Shown here piece by piece: positions 1 through 5,228 of a DNA stretch of 5,375 bases. The DNA is from JBAZGH01 sp041652935. Lineage in GTDB: Bacteria; Patescibacteriota; Patescibacteriia; Patescibacteriales; XYC2-FULL-47-12. The stretch is from the NCBI GenBank assembly GCA_041652935.1, contig JBAZGH010000048.1, positions 1 through 5,375 of the forward strand, given 5' to 3'. A model generated the notes under the pieces. That model was not told the DNA's origin. It ran no database searches and worked only from the letters and a program-made list of their open reading frames with translations. The first letter of the stretch is position 1; every line of letters begins with the position of its first letter. The position numbers were made by a program, and so were the translations under genes.

Positions 1-189
1 AAAATCGAGAATTTCGTACTCACGCCCGCCCACGGTCATCGTGGTTGGTAATAGACACTCGATGATTATTTGGAGAGCGCGCATGGTTTCTTGAAATGGA
101 ATCGCACCCTCATCCACTCGCCGAGCCACCTCACTCAGTCTCCTTTGGAGTTGGCCATACTGTTCGTCTGTGACACATCTTCGCGTCAT
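1..189 (-). CDS. Uncharacterised protein, N-terminal part (cut by left edge)
   Basis: Reading leftward from an ATG at 189 there are 63 open codons to the window edge, beginning MTRRCVTDEQYGQLQRRL and ending in GGREYEILDF. The first 45 residues are charged and look helical (QLQRRLSEVARRVDEG, then ETMRALQIIIE); a short beta-like segment with TMTVGGREYEI follows. The start is well supported: GAAGGAG lies 7-8 bases upstream, the only strong Shine-Dalgarno in the window, and a good promoter lies further up (260-288). The DNA is visibly GC-richer than the spacer beside it. From memory, unchecked, this N-terminus resembles a family of short uncharacterised proteins found in many copies in Patescibacteria genomes. 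No catalytic motif is visible in this part and I assign no function. It is divergent from the lipoprotein-fmt pair, so it is a separate transcription unit. Confidence 0.72.
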   Translation of the reverse strand, partial: MTRRCVTDEQYGQLQRRLSEVARRVDEGAIPFQETMRALQIIIECLLPTTMTVGGREYEILDF

Positions 190-234
190 GACAATTCTCC
201 TTCTTCTCTAAGGTTTTACCATTACTGGCATGTT

Positions 235-250
235 TCGGGAACTTTCCCGA
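235..250. promoter_or_regulatory. Perfect palindrome, possible operator
   Basis: TCGGGAA-CT-TTCCCGA is a perfect inverted repeat with 7-base arms and a 2-base centre, GC-rich inside AT-rich DNA. It begins about 10 bases downstream of the predicted -10 box (260-265) of the leftward gene, so it covers the expected transcription start and early leader. The 2-base centre is too short for a hairpin loop with full pairing and no T-run follows, so a dimeric repressor site fits better than a terminator. The regulator is unknown. Confidence 0.4.
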
Positions 251-259
251 TAATACATC

Positions 260-288
260 ATTAAATAATAGTCTTAATAAAAAGTCAA
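260..288 (-). promoter_or_regulatory. Sigma-70-type promoter for the leftward gene at 1-189
   Basis: On the minus strand TTGACT (283-288) is followed, after exactly 17 bases, by TTTAAT (260-265). Both hexamers are close to the sigma-70 consensus. Transcription would begin near 253, giving a leader of about 65 bases before the ATG at 189 that contains the palindrome at 235-250. Confidence 0.5.
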
Positions 289-389
289 GCTGAAGTTTTT
301 AAATTAGCCAATATTAGTTAATATCTATATTCTAATTAGCGAAATTCACCCCTAACCCCCTCTTCCGCTAACTAAAAATAAAAATCAAA

Positions 390-419
390 TTCGTCTTTTA
401 GAAATAAATTGGTTATAAT
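390..419 (+). promoter_or_regulatory. Candidate promoter for the lipoprotein-fmt pair
   Basis: A perfect TATAAT (414-419) lies 55 bases before the ATG at 475, implying a leader of roughly 48 bases. The -35 region is poor: TTCGTC (390-395) at 18-base spacing is the best match. The -10 call is convincing; the exact -35 is not. Confidence 0.42.
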
Positions 420-474
420 TAGATTAAATAATAAATAAATTTATAACTTTAATTTAATAATTAGAAAAATAACT

Positions 475-981
475 ATGAAAAACAAAATTTTAATCCTCGG
501 CGTAAGTTTGTGTTTTACTGTTATTTTATCCGGCTGTCAGAATCCTTCCGGGGACGAATCAGCAAAAACTTCCTACATACCAATTCCGGAAATTTCGGAA
601 GAAGAAACTGACGCCGGCCAGACGGCCGGACTGGCGAACCCCGCCTCTTCAAACTGCGTTGCCAAAGGCGGCGCGCTTGAAATCAGAGAGAATAAAAACG
701 GAGAATACGGAGTCTGCCTTTTTGAAGACAACCGGCAGTGCGAAGAATGGGCGCTTTTCCGCGGCCAATGCCAGGAGGGCGGGGTAAAAATCACCGGCTA
801 CGAAAATGACGCAGAAATTTTTTGCGCGATTACCGGCGGACAAGTTGAAGGCGTTGGAACGGAAACTCCGATGTGCAAAAGAACAGACGGAACGTATTGC
901 AACGCGCAGGCGAACCTGGACGGCGAATGTCCGGACCCGAATGACCCGAACCCGAACGCCGGAAATGCAGAGGCGCGATAA
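475..981 (+). CDS. Secreted lipoprotein with two DUF333-like Cys-rich units
   Basis: A 168-residue protein with a lipoprotein signal peptide: lysines at 2 and 4, a hydrophobic stretch at 5-18 and the lipobox LSGC with acceptor Cys21. It should be cleaved by signal peptidase II and anchored outside the membrane. A Ser/Glu/Thr-rich linker (22-54) leads to a domain at about 55-99 with the DUF333 pattern (as in E. coli YoaF): NPASSNC, then GG, C81, C89, EEWALFRGQC99. A second unit (117-152) repeats the layout: C117-x3-GG, C134, C142, C152, with the same 7- and 9-residue gaps between the last three cysteines. The eight cysteines suggest disulfides. The tail (153-168) is rich in Asp, Pro and Asn. 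The biochemical role of DUF333 is unknown to me. No clear Shine-Dalgarno precedes the ATG; the signal peptide fixes the start. The gene is GC-richer than fmt, which follows after 25 bases. Confidence 0.87.
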   Translation: MKNKILILGVSLCFTVILSGCQNPSGDESAKTSYIPIPEISEEETDAGQTAGLANPASSNCVAKGGALEIRENKNGEYGVCLFEDNRQCEEWALFRGQCQEGGVKITGYENDAEIFCAITGGQVEGVGTETPMCKRTDGTYCNAQANLDGECPDPNDPNPNAGNAEAR

Positions 982-1006
982 AAAAATTGGTAAAAAATTT
1001 TAAAAA

Positions 1007-1945
1007 ATGAAAAAAGAAAAATACAATATAATTTTTATCGGCACGCCGGACTTTTCGGTGCCGACCTTAGAAGCACTCATCGCGAATGAGCGTTTTTCTA
1101 TTACTGCCGTTGTGACTGCGCCGGATGCTAGAGTCGGGCGAAAGCAAATTCTAACTCCCCCGCCGGTTAAAACAGGGGCGCAAAAACATGGATTAAAAAT
1201 TCTACAGCCAAAAAATATTGTTGATATTGCGGATAAAATCGGAAAAATTCAAGTCGATGTAATTATTACAATTGCTTATGGCCAAATTTTACCTGAAATA
1301 ATTCTGAAAATTCCTAAATACGGCTGTTTAAATTTGCACGCTTCTTTACTGCCAAAATATCAAGGCGCCTCACCCATACAAACTGCGATTGCCAATGGCG
1401 ATAAAGAAACTGGCGTTACTTTGATGAAAATGGATAAAGGTATGGATACTGGAGATATTATCGCACGGGAAAAAATTAATATAACGAAAGAAGACACTGG
1501 CGAAAAATTGCATGACAAATTATCAAAATTAAGCGCGGAAGTGGCGATAAAATATATTGCAGATTATATTGAGGGCAGATTAAAATTGCAAAAACAAAAT
1601 GAAAAACAAGCCAGCCAGGCGCCCAAGCTTACTCGTGATAGCGGAAAAATTAACTGGAGTAAATCAGCCGAAGAAATTGAACGCTTAATCCGGGCTTATT
1701 ATCCCTGGCCGGGAACTTGGTGTAAATGGAACAGTAAAACTTTAAAAATTATTTCTGTTTCTAATATTATACAAATCAATAAACATAAACCTGGCGCTAT
1801 ATTTCTGCATAATAAAGAACTTGCCGTGCAATGCGCTGAAAATGCGATAACAATAAAAGAACTCCAACTGGAGGGAAAAAACAAAATGACCAGCCAAGAA
1901 TTTCTGGCTGGACATAAAGATATTTCAAACTCTGTCTCAAAATAA
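1007..1945 (+). CDS. fmt: Methionyl-tRNA formyltransferase
   Basis: Cytoplasmic enzyme that transfers a formyl group from 10-formyltetrahydrofolate to Met-tRNA(fMet), making the initiator for bacterial translation. The 312 residues match the usual length. The N-terminal formyltransferase fold (about 6-190) starts with IIFIGTPDFSVPTLEAL. The tRNA-binding loop is DARVGRKQILTPPPVK (40-55). The catalytic triad known from E. coli Fmt (Asn106, His108, Asp144) corresponds to Asn109 and His111 in LNLHASLLP, and Asp147 in MDKGMDTGD. The SLLPKYQG signature covers 113-120. The C-terminal OB-type domain that helps hold the tRNA runs from about 207 and includes INWSKSAEEIERLIRAYYPW and PGTW. The ATG at 1007 lies directly before the first beta strand and has no Shine-Dalgarno, only A/T-rich sequence. 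It follows the lipoprotein gene by 25 bases, so both are probably cotranscribed; no deformylase gene is beside it. It converges on secF. Confidence 0.97.
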   Translation: MKKEKYNIIFIGTPDFSVPTLEALIANERFSITAVVTAPDARVGRKQILTPPPVKTGAQKHGLKILQPKNIVDIADKIGKIQVDVIITIAYGQILPEIILKIPKYGCLNLHASLLPKYQGASPIQTAIANGDKETGVTLMKMDKGMDTGDIIAREKINITKEDTGEKLHDKLSKLSAEVAIKYIADYIEGRLKLQKQNEKQASQAPKLTRDSGKINWSKSAEEIERLIRAYYPWPGTWCKWNSKTLKIISVSNIIQINKHKPGAIFLHNKELAVQCAENAITIKELQLEGKNKMTSQEFLAGHKDISNSVSK

Positions 1946-1966
1946 AAAGCATCCTTTGTGAGATGC
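1939..1966 (-). terminator. Intrinsic terminator of the secD-secF operon
   Basis: Reading leftward, GCATC-TCACAAAG-GATGC forms a 5-bp stem with an 8-base loop and is followed directly by TTTTTATTTT. It lies about 45 bases past the secF stop, in the short gap between convergent genes; the T-run overlaps the fmt stop codon. In the plus direction no T-run follows the stem, so it would not be a standard terminator for fmt. The stem is short, so efficiency is uncertain. Confidence 0.6.
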
Positions 1967-2010
1967 CTGACTGGAAAAACAATTATGCGTTTTCTTTTCT
2001 TCCAAAACTA

Positions 2011-3012
2011 TTATTTCTTTAACTTCTCCCAAACAACCAGTAGGGGAGACGCTAAAAAGATAGAACTATACGTACCAGCGACTATTCCTATTGTCAATGC
2101 CAGCACAAAATATTTAATGGTTTCCCCGCCGAAGAAAAATATAGACAGCAAAACTAATAAAGTAGTTAAAGAAGTATTTATGGAACGCCCGATAGTTTGG
2201 TTTAAGCTGGTGTTAACCGTGCCGGCAAAAGTATCCTCGCTCTTGGGAAGATTCTCGCGGATGCGATCAAAGACGACTATCGTATCGTTTACGCTGTAAC
2301 CAAGGACGGTAAGAATAGCGGCTACAAAAGCGGTGTCTATTTCCACGCCGGCAAATTTGCCTAATAAAGCAAAAACTCCCAACACAATCATAACGTCATG
2401 AAATAAAGCGACAATCGCCGCCAGGCCGTATTTCCAGGAAGCGACTGGTTTTGAAACCCGGCGGAAAGACCAGGCGATATAAGCGACAATTAAAATTAAA
2501 ACTATCACAATCGCGTACAGTGATTTTATTTTCAACTCCTCGCCGATGCTCGGGCCGACTGATTCAAAGCGAAGCTCTTCAATATTATTCAAAACAATGC
2601 TTTTACCCATCGCAATTTCCTCTATGCTTACCTCTCCCTCCTGCTCTACCGTAATGCCTACCGAATCTTTTTTATCTTCAGATTCTTCTGCGTCTGCAAT
2701 TTTTTCATCTCCAATTTCATCCAATTTTTGCAAAATTTCTTGGTGTTTTTTTTCGCTGACTTCTTGAAAGCGCAGGAAAACATTATTCTCACCGCCCATT
2801 TGGATGCTGGCGTCTCCTATTTCAAGTTCATTAACCGCCTGGCGGATACTATCTATTCGGGGGCGCTCATTTAAATACCCAACCTCAAGCAAACTGCCTC
2901 CGGTAAAATCAATCCCGTACTTAAAACCGAATACGGCTAAAAAAGCAATGCTTAAAATTACAAGCGCGCTTGATACAGTCAGCCAAATTTTTGATTTAGA
3001 TATAATATTCAT
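2011..3012 (-). CDS. secF: Protein translocase subunit SecF
   Basis: Inner-membrane subunit that works with SecD, using the proton gradient to pull proteins through SecYEG from the outside. Counted from the chosen ATG it has 333 residues. Family hallmarks: TM1 (about 10-28), then GIDFTGGSLLEVGY; a P4 extracytoplasmic domain ending ESVGPSIGEEL; TM2-TM6; and the SecF signature GYSVNDTIVVFDRIREN between TM4 and TM5, followed by NQTIGRSINTSLTT. The Asp of VND and Arg of GRS are probably the conserved charged pair used in proton flow (inference from Thermus SecDF). P4 carries an unusually acidic linker (DAEESEDKKD). An in-frame ATG also exists at 3027 (adds MTKRS), but it lies inside the repeat at 3021-3088. 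The start at 3012 (MNIISKSKIW) gives the usual N-terminus for the family. Neither start has a good Shine-Dalgarno. Second gene of the secD-secF operon. Confidence 0.95.
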   Translation of the reverse strand: MNIISKSKIWLTVSSALVILSIAFLAVFGFKYGIDFTGGSLLEVGYLNERPRIDSIRQAVNELEIGDASIQMGGENNVFLRFQEVSEKKHQEILQKLDEIGDEKIADAEESEDKKDSVGITVEQEGEVSIEEIAMGKSIVLNNIEELRFESVGPSIGEELKIKSLYAIVIVLILIVAYIAWSFRRVSKPVASWKYGLAAIVALFHDVMIVLGVFALLGKFAGVEIDTAFVAAILTVLGYSVNDTIVVFDRIRENLPKSEDTFAGTVNTSLNQTIGRSINTSLTTLLVLLSIFFFGGETIKYFVLALTIGIVAGTYSSIFLASPLLVVWEKLKK

Positions 3013-3020
3013 ACTTCTTT

Positions 3021-3088
3021 TTGTCATTCCGAAACGCAGTGGGGAATCTATAATAGATTTCTCTTCGCTTCGCTTCTCAAAATGACAA
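3021..3088. repeat. Palindromic MITE/REP-like element filling the secD-secF gap
   Basis: A 68-bp inverted-repeat element. The outer ends TTGTCATT (3021-3028) and AATGACAA (3081-3088) are perfect complements. The centre AATCTAT-A-ATAGATT (3045-3059) is a perfect palindrome. The segments between are imperfect arms: one of the CCGAAACGCAGTGGGG type, the other CTCTTCGCTTCGCTTCTC. From memory these GTCATTC-plus-GAAGCGAAG sequences resemble small dispersed palindromic repeats seen in many bacterial genomes. It takes up almost all of the spacer between the secD stop (3096) and secF, and would fold as a long hairpin in the operon mRNA. No transposase is nearby. Confidence 0.78.
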
Positions 3089-3095
3089 TAATAGT

Positions 3096-5090
3096 CTATT
3101 TTTTAATACCGAGCAACCATCTTCTGTTTTGAAATTTATCAGTAACCACAAGTTGCATCAACACCTTAGTAATAACAATAGCGGAGAACATGCTGACTAA
3201 AACACCAATCGCCAGAGTGATGGCAAATCCTTTTACAATGCTAGTAGTGAACATTATTAAAACAATGCAAGTTAACAGGGTTGAAGCATTGCCGTCCCGT
3301 ATTGAAGGCCAAGCGCGCCGGAAAGCTTCCTCGATCGCCCTGCCGACCGGTTTGCCGCTTTTCATCTCTTCTTTAAAGCGGGCGAATATTAAAACATTAG
3401 CGTCAACCGCCATGCCAATCGACAAAATGAATCCGGCCAATCCCGCCAAGGTTAATGTTACCGGCCATAATTTAAATATCGCCAAAACAATTAAGCCGTA
3501 TATCGCAAGGGAAATTACCGCTAAAATTCCCGGCAGGCGATAAAATAAAATCATAAATACAGCTACTAAAATTACGCCTATTACTCCGGCTTTTAAGCTT
3601 TTTTCAACTGATGCCCTGCCTAAAGTCGCGCCGACCGTCTGTTGATTTATAAGTTCTATAGGAATCGGCAAAGCGCCGGCATTCAATCTCTGCGCCAGCA
3701 GTTTCGCCTCTTTAATATTGAATTTACCGCTGATAATCGCGTCTCCGGATTTAATCGCTTCATTGACTGTCGGGATGCTGATTGGATAATTATCTAAATA
3801 AATAGCGACCGGTTTGCCGACGTTGCGCTCCGTAATATCAGCGAAAAGCTGCTTGCCGTCGCTGTCAAATTCCAGCCGGACTTCGGGTGTATTGTCGTTT
3901 GGATTAAATTGGACTGACGCCCGCTGCAGATATTTGCCGGTTAACTCGGTATTTTTCCACGGATCTTCCGAGCCCACTATGTCTGTTTTTGTTTGTTTAT
4001 CTATAAAAATACGGATTATACTATATTCATAAACAATGCGCTCATCCTGTTTTAAAATAATATGAAAGCCGAAATCAGTTTCAACCACGTCTGAAATCTG
4101 GCCGTTGCCTAAATTAAAAGCGGCATTTGAAAAGGGGGCAACCATCATCTCCCGGCTGAACCAACCTAAATCTCCGCCGTTCGGGGCTGACGGGCCGGTT
4201 GAATTATCTTTTGCCAGTTGGGCGAAATTTTCGGGAGTAGCCTGCGCTTTTAATTCTTGTATTTTTTGGGCGGCGTCTTCGCGGGAAAGTCCGCTCGTAC
4301 AACCCTCTTTTCCCTCAAAACAAATTAAAATATGGCTGGCTTTAATCTCTTTTTTATCAAGCCCAAGCCCGCCATCTTCTTTAACCGCTCTTTTGTCATT
4401 TAATTTTATAATATCATACCCCTCTTCACTTTCTATTATGCCACTCACCTGCCCGACTGCCATTTTTTCCGCTTCGGAAAATATCTCTCCATTGCTTGAA
4501 TTTATCCATTGCGAATCTCCTTTTTCGCTGTCTTCGCTTAATTCCCGAGAGACAGCCGCGATATCTTCGCCTTTATTGATTCTGGCTAAAGCGCTGTTAA
4601 TTTTATTTTTTGCCTCTTGATTATAATTGTCCATTTCCTGTTGCTGCTCTGGAGTTAATTCTTTAATTTCGCTATTCTGCTCTTTAAATTCCAAAAGCGG
4701 CGTTTCCCCTATCATATTTATCGCCTGGTTTACATCTTTTATTCCGGCAAGCTCAACGATAATTCGATGGTCGTTTCCCGAATTCGCGACCTGCACAACC
4801 GGCTCGCTTACTCCGAAGATATTAACCCGCCTTTCAATAACGTCACGGACGCCTTCAACAGCCGATATCTGGTTCTTGCCCTCTACTCCGCTGACATCAG
4901 CCCGATAAACCAAGTGGGTCCCTCCTAAAAGGTCAAGTCCTAAGCGGAAGGGGATTTCTTTAATATTGGGCAAAGCCGCGCCGGCGTATTTATTGTAATA
5001 CTGGCTAAAATTAACCAAAGCCCCAATAACGGCAATAATTATTATTCCGGCCAAAGTGTATCTTATTTTTTGTTTTTCTGATTTAAACAT
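3096..5090 (-). CDS. secD: SecD translocase subunit with inserted tandem parvulin domains
   Basis: A 664-residue membrane subunit that, with SecF, uses the proton gradient to complete protein export. SecD parts: TM1 (about 11-28); first half of P1 with FRLGLDLLGGTHLVYRADV (48-66) and EGVRDVIERRVNIFGVSEP; second half from about 378 with NTELTGKYLQRASVQF, GKPVAIYLDNYPISIP and AQRLNAGALPIPI; TM2-TM6 (about 499-648) with GMAVDANVLIFARFKEE (559-575). Asp563 matches the proton-relay Asp of SecD. Between LLEF (132-135) and EDPWKNTELTG lies a large insert of about 140-354. Residues 249-352 form a complete parvulin-type prolyl isomerase: ASHIL with His253, GGDLGWF (305-311), FGFHIIL with His343. Residues 158-235 match the later part of a parvulin but lack ASHIL and have GYDII (Asp226 for His). 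The insert should face outward. Stand-alone SecD with a short P1 is about 400-450 residues. No Shine-Dalgarno is visible; MFKSEKQKIR plus TM1 supports the start. Stop is TAG. Confidence 0.95.
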   Translation of the reverse strand: MFKSEKQKIRYTLAGIIIIAVIGALVNFSQYYNKYAGAALPNIKEIPFRLGLDLLGGTHLVYRADVSGVEGKNQISAVEGVRDVIERRVNIFGVSEPVVQVANSGNDHRIIVELAGIKDVNQAINMIGETPLLEFKEQNSEIKELTPEQQQEMDNYNQEAKNKINSALARINKGEDIAAVSRELSEDSEKGDSQWINSSNGEIFSEAEKMAVGQVSGIIESEEGYDIIKLNDKRAVKEDGGLGLDKKEIKASHILICFEGKEGCTSGLSREDAAQKIQELKAQATPENFAQLAKDNSTGPSAPNGGDLGWFSREMMVAPFSNAAFNLGNGQISDVVETDFGFHIILKQDERIVYEYSIIRIFIDKQTKTDIVGSEDPWKNTELTGKYLQRASVQFNPNDNTPEVRLEFDSDGKQLFADITERNVGKPVAIYLDNYPISIPTVNEAIKSGDAIISGKFNIKEAKLLAQRLNAGALPIPIELINQQTVGATLGRASVEKSLKAGVIGVILVAVFMILFYRLPGILAVISLAIYGLIVLAIFKLWPVTLTLAGLAGFILSIGMAVDANVLIFARFKEEMKSGKPVGRAIEEAFRRAWPSIRDGNASTLLTCIVLIMFTTSIVKGFAITLAIGVLVSMFSAIVITKVLMQLVVTDKFQNRRWLLGIKK

Positions 5091-5092
5091 AA

Positions 5093-5127
5093 AAAAGTAA
5101 ACAGTAAATAGAAAACAGTAAATAGAA
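5093..5127. repeat. Degenerate heptamer tandem repeat in the secD leader
   Basis: Five 7-base units in a row: AAAAGTA, AACAGTA, AATAGAA, AACAGTA, AATAGAA. The last four make two perfect copies of a 14-base unit (5100-5113 and 5114-5127). It begins two bases upstream of the secD ATG and occupies the place where a ribosome binding site would be. On the transcribed strand it is T-rich with TTTACTGT motifs. Confidence 0.6.
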
Positions 5128-5151
5128 AAACTTGAATTTTCTTATTACTGT
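5115..5151. repeat. Inverted repeat / possible leader hairpin upstream of secD
   Basis: ACAGTAAATAGAAAA (5115-5129) and TTTTCTTATTACTGT (5137-5151) are complementary at 13 of 15 positions around a 7-base centre. It overlaps the heptamer repeat and would form an AU-rich hairpin in the secD leader, about 25 bases before the ATG. No T-run placement suggests a terminator. It may be a miniature repeat element or only a by-product of the heptamers. Confidence 0.45.
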
Positions 5152-5173
5152 GTATTATCCACTATTCTCTTAT

Positions 5174-5202
5174 ATATTAAAGTAAAACGAAGAATAATGC
5201 AA
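5174..5202 (-). promoter_or_regulatory. Tentative promoter for secD-secF
   Basis: On the minus strand TTGCAT (5197-5202) and TAATAT (5174-5179) are separated by 17 bases, directly downstream of the terminator of the preceding gene. Both hexamers are only partial consensus matches in AT-rich DNA. GATAAT further down is an alternative -10. That secD needs its own promoter follows from the terminator at 5203-5228. Confidence 0.28.
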
Positions 5203-5228
5203 GAAAAAAGCCAGGCAATTTACCCGGC
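5203..5228 (-). terminator. Intrinsic terminator of the right-edge gene
   Basis: Reading leftward, GCCGGG (5223-5228) pairs with CCTGGC (5210-5215), one G-T pair included, around a 7-base loop, followed directly by TTTTTTCTT. The stem starts in the last codons of the gene at 5220-5375 and the loop contains its stop codon, a compact arrangement. In the plus direction no T-run follows. Confidence 0.72.

Larger units (their letters stand above)
190..474. other. Divergent AT-rich intergenic region
   Basis: No gene is supported here. It holds the leader and promoter of the leftward gene (190-288) and the promoter of the lipoprotein gene (about 390-419). Between them lie an AT-rich perfect palindrome, ATATTA-GT-TAATAT (311-324), and a C-rich patch (345-368, containing CACCCCTAACCCCC) flanked by 6-base inverted repeats TTAGCG (336-341) and CGCTAA (366-371). 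The function of the patch is unknown; it may be a remnant of a dispersed repeat. Confidence 0.6.

Noticed and set aside
70..264. Plus-strand open frame of 64 codons
   Set aside because: It is the shadow of the leftward gene at 1-189, which has a strong Shine-Dalgarno, a promoter and a plausible protein.
311..324. ATATTA-GT-TAATAT palindrome as an operator
   Set aside because: AT-only palindromes are expected by chance in such DNA and it overlaps neither promoter; noted only in the spacer entry.
806..1003. Plus-strand frame of 65 codons overlapping the lipoprotein gene
   Set aside because: Arg/Thr-rich out-of-frame translation of the lipoprotein; no start signal and no sensible protein.
1958..2299. 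Plus-strand frame of 113 codons antisense to secF
   Set aside because: Mirror of conserved SecF coding sequence; no promoter or ribosome binding site, and it begins inside the terminator hairpin.
3013..3027. Five-residue N-terminal extension of SecF (MTKRS)
   Set aside because: Its ATG lies within the repeat element, there is no Shine-Dalgarno, and SecF homologues usually begin as the ATG at 3012 would give. Kept only as an alternative.
4105..4620. Plus-strand frame of 171 codons antisense to the secD insert
   Set aside because: Ser/Leu/Pro-rich antisense shadow. The minus strand reads SecD continuously through this stretch with recognisable parvulin motifs.
4029..4673. The SecD insert as an assembly chimera or a separate parvulin gene
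   Set aside because: The frame is continuous, base composition does not change at the borders, and SecD sequence resumes at the correct place on the other side.
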